IMG/VR virus record: IMGVR_UViG_3300042397_001572
Coordinates: 1-31,257 of that record
Length of the DNA stretch: 31,257 nt
DNA from: a virus
Strand: one strand, 5' to 3'
Shown here: one piece after another, positions 1 through 9,622 of the stretch
Position numbering within the stretch: position 1 is the stretch's first letter
How the letters are laid out: the number at the start of each line of letters is the position of its first letter
Translations under genes and position numbers: made by a program
Notes under the pieces: model-generated
What the model was told of the DNA's origin: nothing
Seen by the model: only the letters and a program-made list of their open reading frames with translations
The model's database searches: none

Positions 1-2
1 CA

Positions 3-3000
3 TGGACCACTGCTGTTAGATATAAAGTCAACGATGTAGTAAAATACGGTGCTGGATTATGGATCTGTGTTACTCAACATACTGCAGATGCGGCATTCTT
101 AACAGACAGCACCGCAGGTCGTTGGAGTCAATTCACCGAAGGCACAGAATTTGAAGATACATGGAATAATGCAACTCTGTATCAGCCAGGTGACATTGTA
201 CGATATGGCGGAAATCAATACATTGCAAAAACTGTGCATACTGCTGTGGATGCTACAGAAACACCTACAACACAACCGTCAAGATGGGATCTGTATACAG
301 AAGGGTTTAAATTTCAATCTGCGTGGGCAAATACCACATCATATAAGATAGGCGAAGTAGTCAGCATAGGCGGCTATACCTATTTGGCCGCACAAGATTC
401 TCCTTCAAATACTTACACTGTTACAGCAGTAACAGCATCTACTGACACATTTACTATAGCCTCAACCGCAGGTATAGTAGTGGGTATGGCAGTAAGATTT
501 ACTGGCACAACATTTGGTAATGTGTTTACCACATCTAGGTATTATGTAAAAACAGTAGCAGCAGGTAATATTACTGTATCAACAACCCCAGGCGGTACAA
601 CATTTAATATCACAGCCGACGCCAGCGGCACAATGACTGCAACAGTTTCTGCAGAACCACCAAACACCACATACTGGTCAAGACTCAATGCCGGTATCAG
701 TTGGCAAGGTCTATGGTCAGATGACCGAGATTATCTGCTAGGTGATGCTGTAAGATTTGGCGCAAATGCCTACATATGTTTATTAGCTCATAGGTCAGAA
801 GGTGATGACGGATCCACAGTGGGTGCAACAGGTGGCGGACAGGCCAACAGCAGACCCGATCAAGATAGTACAGGCACATACTGGAGCCTATTAAGTGTGG
901 GATCCGAAACTGATATTCTGTCAGTTCGTGGAGATTTGGTCTATTACAGCGGATCCGGTCCTACTAGATTACCTGTTGGACGTGAAGGTCAAGTATTAAC
1001 CTCTAACGGTACCGATCCAGAATGGGTTACTTTAGGTGAAGTAGATCACACATATTTTGTAGCACCTACAGGCGTTGATTTACCATCACCAGTACACGGC
1101 AAAACTTGGGACAAACCATTTAAGACCATTCGCTATGCTTGTGAACAAGTAGAACGTGGTCCTAGAAATCCCGATGCACGATATCTATTAGAACTGAACC
1201 GGGTATTTGTTCAACGTGAAGTCACAGAATTTATTCAGCGCCAGATCACAACTGCCGGAGTTGGAAGTATTTGGGAAAGTTTTGACTACGATGATTTCAA
1301 ATGCGAGCGAGATGTAGGCTTTACATTAGATGCTGTGATCTATGATCTGTGCCATGGCGGTAATGTTAAATCACGCGGTGTTGCTAATTCATTGATTGGC
1401 GGACTCAGCGAAGGTGAAACAGAAGCATATCCAGGATTAGCCATTGAAGGCGATCAATCAGTAGCTGCCTACAACTACATGCTCACAGTTGTTGGCAATG
1501 TTTTAGCACAGACAGCTCCAACAATAAATTATCAGACACTGAACGGCGATAATTCCACTGCTACAGTGGCTCAATATTTTAACAGCAATCTTACAGCAGA
1601 AGCTGAAGCATTAGCCACAGTAACAGCATCAGTTACACTGATCACTAATGCAATCACCGCACGAGCAGCAGCAGTTACAGCACCTCAGATAGCAGCAGCT
1701 ATAGCTTCTGTGCCAGCAAGACGTAGTCCTAGCAATCTAATCAATATAGCTACAGGACAGTATCGTGAAACACTACCGATCATTGTGCCAGAACAGACCT
1801 GTGTACAAGGTGACGAACTGCGTTCAACTAACGCAGGACCTGCAGGTAGCCTGACTAACAGATCTGATGCAGGATACAGCGTAGGTGCATTGACTAGATT
1901 ACAAACAGTGGTTGATCAAATCGTACGAGGCGCCAACGTTACAGAAAGTTCAGGTAATACCGCAGTTCAAAGCGCAGCATTTCCATACGCCAGTACCGAA
2001 GAAGCTGCAGATGCAGCACAGTTGGTCAGAGTCATGCAGCATCAAATTGATTTTAAGATCAGCTCTACATTCATGGAGAGTTCTGCAGACCCTACAGGAT
2101 ATAATACATCATTCTTAACAGGATTTGGCGATGCAAGAGCACTGCTTCGTGAAAACAAAGAATTTATCAAAGAAGAAATCACTGCATTTTTGACAGTAAA
2201 CTATCCTACAGTAAAGTACAGCAGAACCAAATGCAAACGTGATGTGGCGTTTATCGTTGATGCTATGGGCTATGATTTGACCTATGGCGGTAACTGGGCT
2301 ACTTTAGTAGCTGGCACAGCCTACTTTGACGGCGATAACAGCACAGCATTACAGATTGACAGCACAGAAATCGCAGCCACAGTAGCCGCTTACGGCAGAT
2401 TAAAGACTGTGGTGCAGGCGATTATTGCTAATAGTCTTGTAACTAAATCTACAGGCAACGCCGCCACTCAATGGACCAGTACTGATTTACCGAACGGTTC
2501 GACTGCTCAAGTCACTGTAGGAGCATTGGTAGACATCATTACTAATATCATACAAGGCGACTCTACTGAGGCTGTAACACCACAGATTACAATTACTACT
2601 ATATCTGGTACAGACACACTTACCAGCAACAGTCATGGATTAAGTGTAGGCGATGCGATAATTCCAAGAGAAACTGGTAACGGATTAACTAACGGTGTCA
2701 AATATTGGGTAGTAGGCACAGTAAACACCAACACATTCCAACTTGCAGCCACATACGGTGGCAGTGTGTTAGCTACATTTACCAACGGCGCCGGTATCAG
2801 TATACCTGTGGAAGTTATAGATTATCCTACAGCTACTAATGCTGTTACATCTACTACTGCATTGATAGCAGCCGCAGTGACATTAGATGCTGCACAAGAA
2901 ACTATAGTTACTGCTGCTACTACATATATTAGCACAAACTTTCCTACATTGGTCTACAATTCAGCCAAGTGTGAAAGAGACGTAAGATTGATATTAGAAG

Positions 3001-6000
3001 CTGTGATGTTTGACTTTATGTTCGACAGCAACTTCAAAACTAGAGAAGCCGCATACTCATATTTGAGAGCCACGGCTGCTGATGTATTCAGTCTAAATCA
3101 GAAAACAGCTACTCGTGCATCGTTTACCTATGTCAAAGGCTTAGCCAAAGCCAACGTAGGCGGCAACGCAACTGCACAAGCCCGCATTGAAACACTAATG
3201 ACCACATTAGATGACATTGTATATGGTGCAACCAACGAAGGCAGTCGTTGTGCCACAGGCAACAGAATGGTCGATTATGCTGTGTTACAATTAGAGCGTA
3301 ACAGATCGTACATTGTAGCAGAAATTGATGCTTACATTGACTCGACCTATTCTACTACAGTTACAACAGCTACAGCAGCCACTGACTTGTTTACTTGCAC
3401 ATCTACAGCATGGATGCGTAGAAATGCTGCTATACGATTTACAGGCACAGCCTTTGGTGGAGTGAACACCACTACTACTTACTATGTGCAGAATGTAGTA
3501 AGTAGCACAACTTTTAAAATTGCTACCACTAGAGATTCAAACACAGCCTTTGACATCACTGTCGACGGCAGCGGTTCTATGGCAGTAGCATTGTTCTACA
3601 GCAGCGATGCTTGCCTCAGAGACGTTAACACATATATTGATGCATTAAAGTATGATTTAAAATATCCAGGTAACTACAAATCTAGATTCGCAGCCAGATA
3701 TTACGCTAACAGCGTAACAGGCAGTCTAGAAGAGGACATGTACTATCTCAGAGATGCCACTGGCGTAAGAGATCAAACTCTACAAGGACTCACCGGGGAC
3801 TTGTTGGCTGAAAATGAATTTGGCACATCAAGAGTTTCAGCGGGAGCCTATTGTTCGTTGGATCCAGGTTGGGGTCCAGAAGATTATCGTGCATGGATCA
3901 TCACACGTTCACCGTATGTTCAAGGTGTTACCACAATAGGTACAGCGGCTGTGGGTCAAAAGATCGACGGCGCATTACACAATGGTGGCAATGATTCTAT
4001 TGTTTCCAATGACTTCACACAGGTTATCAGTGATGGTATTGGTGCATGGATTACCAACAACGGTCGTGCTGAACTTGTTTCTGTATTCTCATACTACGCA
4101 CACATCGCATACCTAGCAGAAAATGGCGGACGTATTAGAGCCACTAACGGAAATAACTCCTATGGTGATTTTGGTTCTGTAGCAGAAGGAGTTGACTCCA
4201 CTGAATCTCCGACCACAGGTATAGTAGACAACAGACTGCAATTCGAAGCTGCGATCGATCGTGTTATCACTGATGGATCTGCCTTGCTGCAAATTGAATT
4301 TATCAATGCAGGTATTGACTATACAGAAGTTACTTATGCACTTACAGGTGGTGGCACTGGTGCAGTAGTCGAAGCGGATGAATTCCGTGACGATGCAGTA
4401 TATCAAGTCCGCATGTTGGATTTGATAGAAGACAGTACAAATGCTGCAGAAGCCGAAGGCAACTTTGGAGGCTTTGGTTATATCACCAACTCTAATACTG
4501 CACAGGGCGGTACTTCTACTTCAATTACCATTGCTGCCACAGACGGTGAATCCAGCACCGCCTACATAGGCATGAAGGTTGTAATCACTGGTGGTGCTGC
4601 TGTAGGACAGTTTGGTATAATTAACACATACAATTCGGGCACTAAGGTGGCTGGATTGATCAAAGAATCAGACGGCACCGCAGGATTTGATCATCTAGTA
4701 GCAGGCACAACAATTGTATCACCAGACGCTTCCAGTACCTACATTATAGAACCTAGAGTAACGTTCTCTGCGCCTGGATACACCAGTACAGCAGCTACAT
4801 TGCCAACCAGCGGAGATTGGAGAGCCGTGAAATACGGTGAAACTGCTGCTGTATATACCACACTAACTGGCACCTACGCAGGTACAGGAACAGGCGCTAG
4901 ATTCACAGTGCTACGCAACGGATGGAAATATACACCATCTGTGCAGACTGCAGGTACAGGGTACACTAGACTACAAACTATAACCATACTGGGCACCAGT
5001 CTCGGCGGCACTACACCTACTAACGATCTAGTGATCACTATCACCGCCGTGAATTCTACTACAGGTGCTATCATAGACTTTGATCACAGTGGCTACGGCA
5101 TTAGCGGCAGATATGTTGCTTTACGAAGTGGTAGCACAGTGGGTGCGACTTCGGAAGATGGCATCAATTGGGACACAAGAGCCAGCTTGATGCCTAGTGG
5201 AGCAGCATGGTCAGCTATGGCCGCAGGCTTGTTTGACGATGGATCTACAGTAGGTAAAGTCAGCAAGTTTGTAGCAGTGGCAGGTACTTCAGCTAATACT
5301 ACTGGAGCATACAGTTCGGACGGTATAACATGGGCAGCGGCCAGTATGCAGACTTCCGCTACATGGGTTGATGTAGCATTTGGCGCACAGAAATTTGTGG
5401 CAGTCAGCAGCGATGTGACCACTGTGAGAATCAGCAACGACGGTGAATTGTGGGATCAAACTGGTACATTAACTACTACTGGATTCACTGCGATTGCCTA
5501 CGGAAAGAACAGATTTGTCGCAATTAAAAGTGGCACCGCAGTGACTAATCATGCTACATCGACCACAGTCGCAGGCACATGGACTGCAGGCACACTACCT
5601 AGTTCGTCAAACTGGAACAGCATAGCTTATGGTAACAATAGATTTGTTGCTATTTCAAATACCAGCGGCACAGTTGCAGCTTATAGTTTAGACGGTATAA
5701 CATGGGTAGCCAGCACATTACCTTCGACAGCACAATGGACTAAAATCACTTACGGTCAAGGAGTGTTCCTTGCTGTGAGTACAACCACAGCAGCAGCAAC
5801 ATCGCCGGACGGTATTACTTGGACCGCAAGAACTACATCCACAGCGGCCAGCGGTTTCTCAGCAATCACTTTTGGTAATAGAAATAGATACGGTCTGTTT
5901 GTGGGTGTCGGAGCAGGTACAGGCGATGTAGCTACTTATATTAGAACAGGTGCTACTGCTACAGGCCGTGCTAAGGTATCACAAAACAAGATTTTCCAGG

Positions 6001-6989
6001 TCAATATGGTAGAACCGGGATCAGGATATGATACAGTACCAACTATAACATTTACTGATCCTAACAACACATTTGAAGCTCCGACTACCGTGAGAAAGAA
6101 TCGTGGGGTATTAGCTAATCCTAGTTTTGTAAACAGAGGAACACAGTATGTTACTGGTAGTGGTGAAGTAGACACCGGCGACGGATATTCAGATTTATTC
6201 CAGCCAGGCTCATTTGTGGCCAGTCGCAGACTTAGCCTGCAGCCTGTACCGGGTTCCAACGTGGTGTTTAGCCATCTACCTGCTAGAGTGTTCAAGTTAG
6301 TTAACACTGTGACTTTCCTCGGAGAGAATGACGGTTCATATACCACATTCTTACAAATAAGTCCTTCGCTAACTATATCAGAAGCTCCACCTGACGGTAC
6401 AAGTATAGCGATGAGACTGCGATACAGTCAGGTTAGATTGACAGGTCACGATTTCTTGGATATTGGTACAGGTAGCTTTGTCGATACCAACTATCCAGGT
6501 GCACCTGTAAATCCACCAACACCTGCTAATGAAGCAGTAGAATCAGGCGGGGGTCGTGTGTTCTTTACATCAACTGACCAAGACGGTAACTTCCGAGTTG
6601 GTGATTTGTTTGCAATTGAACAATCAACTGGTATTGCAACTTTGAATGCTGATGCATTTAACATTTCCGGACTGCAAGAACTTAATTTGGGTAACGTTAC
6701 TTTGGGCGGCGGTTCAGCAACAATTACTGAATTCTCAACAGATCCGTTCTTTACAGCAGATTCAGATAACGTTGTGCCAACACAGCGAGCTATTAAGGCG
6801 TTTATTGCATCACAGATTGGTGGAGGCGGAGCCAGTTTGAACGTTAACTCAGTTACAGCAGGTAATGTCTTTATCAGCTCTAACGTAATAACAACAGTAA
6901 CCGGCGGACCTATCAAGATGAATGCTACCTTTGAGTTCAGAGGCGGAGTCACTGGACTTCCGTTGGCCTTCAACTACTTTTTGAACTAA
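3..6989 (+). CDS. Giant modular virion adhesin/tail-fibre-like protein, 5'-truncated
   Basis: The reading frame is open to the left edge of the window, so the gene starts upstream and at least 2,328 residues are visible. The ATG at 234 lies inside a repeat and is not the start. Visible modules, in order: short aromatic repeats of the type W..Y..GD.V.YGG..Y (about 3-400 and 700-800), resembling carbohydrate-binding folds; four units carrying a C-x-R-D-V...YDL..GGN signature (Cys codons at 1302, 2232, 2970, 3612); a beta domain seen three times (about 410-640, 2580-2815, 3350-3595); a propeller-like stretch with repeated S.DG..W (about 5100-5930); and a C-terminal domain with an NVVPTQRAIKAFI motif (about 6760-6810). 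The composition, rich in Thr, Ala, Ser and Gly, fits an extracellular virion fibre. Fibre and small virion genes follow on the same strand. It is inferred to be a tail or baseplate-attached receptor-binding or decoration protein; the exact position in the particle is unknown. Confidence 0.8.
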   Translation, partial: WTTAVRYKVNDVVKYGAGLWICVTQHTADAAFLTDSTAGRWSQFTEGTEFEDTWNNATLYQPGDIVRYGGNQYIAKTVHTAVDATETPTTQPSRWDLYTEGFKFQSAWANTTSYKIGEVVSIGGYTYLAAQDSPSNTYTVTAVTASTDTFTIASTAGIVVGMAVRFTGTTFGNVFTTSRYYVKTVAAGNITVSTTPGGTTFNITADASGTMTATVSAEPPNTTYWSRLNAGISWQGLWSDDRDYLLGDAVRFGANAYICLLAHRSEGDDGSTVGATGGGQANSRPDQDSTGTYWSLLSVGSETDILSVRGDLVYYSGSGPTRLPVGREGQVLTSNGTDPEWVTLGEVDHTYFVAPTGVDLPSPVHGKTWDKPFKTIRYACEQVERGPRNPDARYLLELNRVFVQREVTEFIQRQITTAGVGSIWESFDYDDFKCERDVGFTLDAVIYDLCHGGNVKSRGVANSLIGGLSEGETEAYPGLAIEGDQSVAAYNYMLTVVGNVLAQTAPTINYQTLNGDNSTATVAQYFNSNLTAEAEALATVTASVTLITNAITARAAAVTAPQIAAAIASVPARRSPSNLINIATGQYRETLPIIVPEQTCVQGDELRSTNAGPAGSLTNRSDAGYSVGALTRLQTVVDQIVRGANVTESSGNTAVQSAAFPYASTEEAADAAQLVRVMQHQIDFKISSTFMESSADPTGYNTSFLTGFGDARALLRENKEFIKEEITAFLTVNYPTVKYSRTKCKRDVAFIVDAMGYDLTYGGNWATLVAGTAYFDGDNSTALQIDSTEIAATVAAYGRLKTVVQAIIANSLVTKSTGNAATQWTSTDLPNGSTAQVTVGALVDIITNIIQGDSTEAVTPQITITTISGTDTLTSNSHGLSVGDAIIPRETGNGLTNGVKYWVVGTVNTNTFQLAATYGGSVLATFTNGAGISIPVEVIDYPTATNAVTSTTALIAAAVTLDAAQETIVTAATTYISTNFPTLVYNSAKCERDVRLILEAVMFDFMFDSNFKTREAAYSYLRATAADVFSLNQKTATRASFTYVKGLAKANVGGNATAQARIETLMTTLDDIVYGATNEGSRCATGNRMVDYAVLQLERNRSYIVAEIDAYIDSTYSTTVTTATAATDLFTCTSTAWMRRNAAIRFTGTAFGGVNTTTTYYVQNVVSSTTFKIATTRDSNTAFDITVDGSGSMAVALFYSSDACLRDVNTYIDALKYDLKYPGNYKSRFAARYYANSVTGSLEEDMYYLRDATGVRDQTLQGLTGDLLAENEFGTSRVSAGAYCSLDPGWGPEDYRAWIITRSPYVQGVTTIGTAAVGQKIDGALHNGGNDSIVSNDFTQVISDGIGAWITNNGRAELVSVFSYYAHIAYLAENGGRIRATNGNNSYGDFGSVAEGVDSTESPTTGIVDNRLQFEAAIDRVITDGSALLQIEFINAGIDYTEVTYALTGGGTGAVVEADEFRDDAVYQVRMLDLIEDSTNAAEAEGNFGGFGYITNSNTAQGGTSTSITIAATDGESSTAYIGMKVVITGGAAVGQFGIINTYNSGTKVAGLIKESDGTAGFDHLVAGTTIVSPDASSTYIIEPRVTFSAPGYTSTAATLPTSGDWRAVKYGETAAVYTTLTGTYAGTGTGARFTVLRNGWKYTPSVQTAGTGYTRLQTITILGTSLGGTTPTNDLVITITAVNSTTGAIIDFDHSGYGISGRYVALRSGSTVGATSEDGINWDTRASLMPSGAAWSAMAAGLFDDGSTVGKVSKFVAVAGTSANTTGAYSSDGITWAAASMQTSATWVDVAFGAQKFVAVSSDVTTVRISNDGELWDQTGTLTTTGFTAIAYGKNRFVAIKSGTAVTNHATSTTVAGTWTAGTLPSSSNWNSIAYGNNRFVAISNTSGTVAAYSLDGITWVASTLPSTAQWTKITYGQGVFLAVSTTTAAATSPDGITWTARTTSTAASGFSAITFGNRNRYGLFVGVGAGTGDVATYIRTGATATGRAKVSQNKIFQVNMVEPGSGYDTVPTITFTDPNNTFEAPTTVRKNRGVLANPSFVNRGTQYVTGSGEVDTGDGYSDLFQPGSFVASRRLSLQPVPGSNVVFSHLPARVFKLVNTVTFLGENDGSYTTFLQISPSLTISEAPPDGTSIAMRLRYSQVRLTGHDFLDIGTGSFVDTNYPGAPVNPPTPANEAVESGGGRVFFTSTDQDGNFRVGDLFAIEQSTGIATLNADAFNISGLQELNLGNVTLGGGSATITEFSTDPFFTADSDNVVPTQRAIKAFIASQIGGGGASLNVNSVTAGNVFISSNVITTVTGGPIKMNATFEFRGGVTGLPLAFNYFLN
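1302..3700 (+). repeat. Four C-x-R-D-V / YDL-GGN protein modules
   Basis: Four copies of a module occur inside the giant adhesin. Each has Cys-x-Arg-Asp-Val, about 8 residues, then an Asp/Glu-Ala..Tyr/Phe-Asp motif and usually a Gly/Pro-Gly-Asn turn followed by a basic residue. Cys codons are at 1302, 2232, 2970 and 3612, giving spacings of 930, 738 and 642 nt. The spacing varies because other domains are inserted between units. The units are diverged at DNA level, so they are old duplications. Confidence 0.75.
5100..5935 (+). repeat. S-x-D-G-x-x-W repeats, propeller-like region
   Basis: About six repeats of roughly 40-45 residues carry a Ser-x-Asp-Gly-x-x-Trp turn (one degenerate, with AGTW), each followed by a strand of the type W..I.YG...FVA. 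Examples are SSDGITW, SNDGELW, SLDGITW and SPDGITW. This pattern is typical of BNR/kelch-like beta-propeller blades. Inferred: a propeller domain inside the giant adhesin, possibly glycan-binding. Confidence 0.65.
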
Positions 6990-6993
6990 ATAT
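6986..6993 (+). promoter_or_regulatory. T4-type late promoter motif CTAAATAT
   Basis: CTAAATAT overlaps the TAA stop of the giant adhesin and lies 18 nt before the ATG at 7011. The same octamer precedes the tail-sheath gene at 31163 and the fibre gene at 23591. It resembles the T4 late consensus TATAAATA. Confidence 0.6.
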
Positions 6994-7010
6994 ATCATGG
7001 AGAATAAATT

Positions 7011-7331
7011 ATGGCAACAGGAAGATTAGGAATTGCGGATTTATCCGCAGCAACCAATACTACATTGTATACATGCCCTGCAAGTACATTTACGGTGGCT
7101 ACCGTGAGTATCTGTAATCGCGGAGCATCTACATGCACAGTACAACTGGCTATTGCCAGTGCGGCAACCCCAGCGGCGGCAGAATACATAGAATTTGATG
7201 CTACTTTGTCGTCTAAAGGTGTACTAGAACGCACGGGTATTGTGTTAGATACTGGCAAATTATTAGTGGTTAGATCAAGTGCTACCAGTGTGTCGGCGGT
7301 GGTTTACGGCATCGAAACATCCACTGCTTGA
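7011..7331 (+). CDS. Small virion structural protein (106 aa)
   Basis: The gene follows the giant adhesin after 21 nt, with a GGAGA ribosome-binding site and a late promoter motif upstream. The sequence is almost all short beta strands (LYTCPASTFTVATVSICN, GKLLVVRSSATSVSAVVYG), with no signal peptide or membrane segment. It resembles a small conserved protein often found beside tail-fibre genes in marine T4-like phages; I recall this family but cannot search for it. It is probably a beta-sandwich decoration or fibre-associated virion protein. No enzymatic motif is visible. Confidence 0.65.
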   Translation: MATGRLGIADLSAATNTTLYTCPASTFTVATVSICNRGASTCTVQLAIASAATPAAAEYIEFDATLSSKGVLERTGIVLDTGKLLVVRSSATSVSAVVYGIETSTA

Positions 7332-7346
7332 TAAAAAGGACACATC

Positions 7347-7688
7347 ATGGGAAGAAAAATCACAACAGGCGCAACAGGATCTACAGTAGCTTTCAACACA
7401 GTTAATGTGGATGTTACTGCCAACACTGATGCAGTAGCAGGGGGTGTATACTGGTGCAACACCACTGCCGGGGCAGTTACACTTACTCTTCCATCTGGTC
7501 CTTCAACCGGCGATTATGTAGAAATATATGACATTGCCAACACATTTGACACCAACAATCTCACAGTGGCGAGAAATGGACAATTGATCATGGGAGCTGC
7601 AGATAACTTAACCGTTACCACTGAAGGTGCTGCTTTCAATTTGGTATATTATAATGCAACCTATGGTTGGAGAATTCTCACAGTCTAA
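7347..7688 (+). CDS. Small virion structural protein (113 aa)
   Basis: It starts 15 nt after the preceding gene, with an AAAAAGGA ribosome-binding site. The sequence has alternating strands and a GGVYWCNTTAGAVTLTLPSG segment, then TNNLTVARNGQLIMG and a terminal Y.ATYGWRI. This pattern is common in short fibre-tip or virion proteins of marine myoviruses: a small beta-helix or trimeric fibre fragment with a 'dynamic' NNLTV-RNG turn. It is inferred to be structural from its context between fibre genes. The attachment partner is unknown. Confidence 0.62.
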   Translation: MGRKITTGATGSTVAFNTVNVDVTANTDAVAGGVYWCNTTAGAVTLTLPSGPSTGDYVEIYDIANTFDTNNLTVARNGQLIMGAADNLTVTTEGAAFNLVYYNATYGWRILTV

Positions 7689-7697
7689 GGATAACTG

Positions 7698-8642
7698 ATG
7701 GCAACGTATTCAAGTTTCAAGAAGATCGACGCAGATGCTATAGTTAGTGCAACTATATTGCCGGCTGACATTGCCGCAAATACAATAACTGCGACAAATA
7801 TCACCGATGCCAATGTGCCCGCAGCAGCATTTAGCGGCACCGTTACATCTGCTAAAATAGCGTCAACCATTGACCTCAGCGGTAAAACAGTTACTTACAG
7901 AGCAATTGTCAACGGAGATGTATCAGCCACGGCAGCTATCGCAGGTGCAAAACTTGCGTCTGGCGCAGCAACAACTAATTTAGGATTTACACCTATCAAT
8001 CAAGCTGGTGATACTGTCACAGGCCAAATACTGGTGCCCGCAGGCAGTGTGGCTGCACCCAGTATTATCAACAGCGGCAGCACTGCTTCAGGCATCAATC
8101 TAACTACCAATAACGTGGCCATTGTGGCGGGCGGATCAACAGCAGTCAATGTGAACAGCAGCGGCTTTGTTACTAGACCAGGGAATCCGGCGTTTCAGGC
8201 TTGGGGCACAACTGGCTGGCATTATGCTCCCGCTTACGGCGGAACAGGCGAGAGAGAACTCACAACCGTTCCAGCTTGGTCTACCGCATATGAAGCTGGC
8301 GGTACAAATTTTAATACCACTAACGGTAGATTTACTGCACCAGTGGCAGGATATTATAGATTTTCAACTTGGTGGTATTTATTGAACGATGCTAATACTC
8401 CGCCAAACTATGTTCATCTTTTCTTTAGAAAGAACAATAATAGAGGGTGGACCGCTGGCGGTCGTAGTCCGTACATAATGGCCATGCACCAAAACACCAA
8501 CAGTTACGATGATGGATATAGTCATAGTGCTGTGATAGATTTGGCTGCAAGTGATTATGTAAGCCTGGCCATAGTATGGCATGGTAACAGCAGTCGACAT
8601 CACGCTGGCCATCAATATTTTAGTGGACAGTTAATAGGATAA
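7698..8642 (+). CDS. Tail-fibre paralog 1 with C1q-like tip (314 aa)
   Basis: This is the first of three tandem paralogs. The N-terminal third starts MATYSSFKKIDADAIV and holds repetitive strands with conserved DLSGKTVTYR and GAATTNLGFTPINQAGDTVTG segments. Such segments occur in phage fibre shafts. The C-terminal part, from about residue 200, carries GRFTAPVAGYYRFS (from residue 210) and ends in ..SDYVSLAIVW..FSGQLIG, the pattern of a C1q/TNF-like jelly-roll domain. It is inferred to be a trimeric fibre with a globular receptor-binding head. Start chosen at the ATG following TAAGGATAACTG, 9 nt after the previous stop. Confidence 0.72.
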   Translation: MATYSSFKKIDADAIVSATILPADIAANTITATNITDANVPAAAFSGTVTSAKIASTIDLSGKTVTYRAIVNGDVSATAAIAGAKLASGAATTNLGFTPINQAGDTVTGQILVPAGSVAAPSIINSGSTASGINLTTNNVAIVAGGSTAVNVNSSGFVTRPGNPAFQAWGTTGWHYAPAYGGTGERELTTVPAWSTAYEAGGTNFNTTNGRFTAPVAGYYRFSTWWYLLNDANTPPNYVHLFFRKNNNRGWTAGGRSPYIMAMHQNTNSYDDGYSHSAVIDLAASDYVSLAIVWHGNSSRHHAGHQYFSGQLIG

Positions 8643-8645
8643 TTT

Positions 8646-9614
8646 ATGGCCACATATTCAAGTTTTAAACGAATTAACACCGAAGCCATTGTCGACGGGG
8701 CAGTTTCTGGCGCGACTCTCGGTACTAATTCTATAGTAACTGCTGCCTTTGACTCAGCAAGTGTTCGAACCACTGATATACAAGACTCTGCAGTGGGAAC
8801 TACGCAGCTGGCCAGTAACCTAAACCTCAGCGGAAAAACCGTCACGTATAGGCCAATTATCAACGCCGACATTGCTGCTGCTGCCATTGCTGGTGGTCAG
8901 TTAGCTTCTGGAGCCATTGCTGCAAACATAGGATATACCCCAGCCAATCTTGCCGGCGCAACACTCAGTGGTGCATTGCAATTACCTACAGCCAGTGCAG
9001 GAGCACCGTCTTTGGCCAGTAGCAGCGACACCAACACTGGCATACATTTTGCTGGCAGCGACCAAGTACAGATCAGCACTGCGGCAGGCAACACGAACGC
9101 TTTTGTCAAAAGCGGCAGCAATATCATGCACACTCAGCCAAATCTGCCAGCATTCCATGCCAGCGGCAATGGCGGATGGTATTATGCCAATAGCTTCGGC
9201 GGCGTCAATAGATGGACTGAGCTAAACAATTTACAACCCGGTGGCGGTTGGACGTGGCAAGTGACCCAGAAAGGTGGCAGCAACATGTCTTCTAACGGTC
9301 GCTTTACAGCACCAGTGGCTGGCTGGTATAGTTTTTATTGCCAGACTTATGCTTATAACGATACTAATAACAGTGCTGGCTATACTCACTGGAACATTGG
9401 ATACAATGGTAGCATTGCCACTGACAGAGTCACAGGTCGAGTGCCTCATACACTATATGGTCACCAAGTCAGTGCCAACCACGTGCCAGGAATTATGACT
9501 ACACTAGAGATATATTTAAATGCCAGTGATTATGCCATTCCACAACCTTACATGGCATCCAGTATACGATTCCACGGCGACCATAGTTTATGGTGCGGAT
9601 ACTTAATAGGATAA
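8646..9614 (+). CDS. Tail-fibre paralog 2 with C1q-like tip (322 aa)
   Basis: This is a paralog of its two neighbours, starting 3 nt after the preceding stop with a GGATAA ribosome-binding region inside the upstream gene. The N-terminus (MATYSSFKRINTEAIV) and the NLSGKTVTYRPIINADI segment are shared. The middle (NTGIHFAGSDQVQISTAAG) is the usual fibre-shaft motif of the N-T-G-I.F type. The C-terminal C1q-like domain begins with GRFTAPVAGWYSFY (from about residue 218) and ends YLIG-like (CGYLIG). The head sequence differs strongly from paralog 1 outside the framework strands, as expected for receptor-binding variation. Inferred role: virion fibre. Confidence 0.72.
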   Translation: MATYSSFKRINTEAIVDGAVSGATLGTNSIVTAAFDSASVRTTDIQDSAVGTTQLASNLNLSGKTVTYRPIINADIAAAAIAGGQLASGAIAANIGYTPANLAGATLSGALQLPTASAGAPSLASSSDTNTGIHFAGSDQVQISTAAGNTNAFVKSGSNIMHTQPNLPAFHASGNGGWYYANSFGGVNRWTELNNLQPGGGWTWQVTQKGGSNMSSNGRFTAPVAGWYSFYCQTYAYNDTNNSAGYTHWNIGYNGSIATDRVTGRVPHTLYGHQVSANHVPGIMTTLEIYLNASDYAIPQPYMASSIRFHGDHSLWCGYLIG

Positions 9615-9622
9615 CGAGATAA

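Noticed and set aside
4113-6973. Minus-strand ORFs under the giant adhesin
   Set aside because: They lie antisense to a protein with clear repeated modules, have no ribosome-binding sites of note and no recognisable domains; they are shadow frames.
234-6989. ATG at 234 as start of the giant adhesin
   Set aside because: The frame is open to position 3 and encodes the same aromatic repeats upstream, so the gene starts outside the window.
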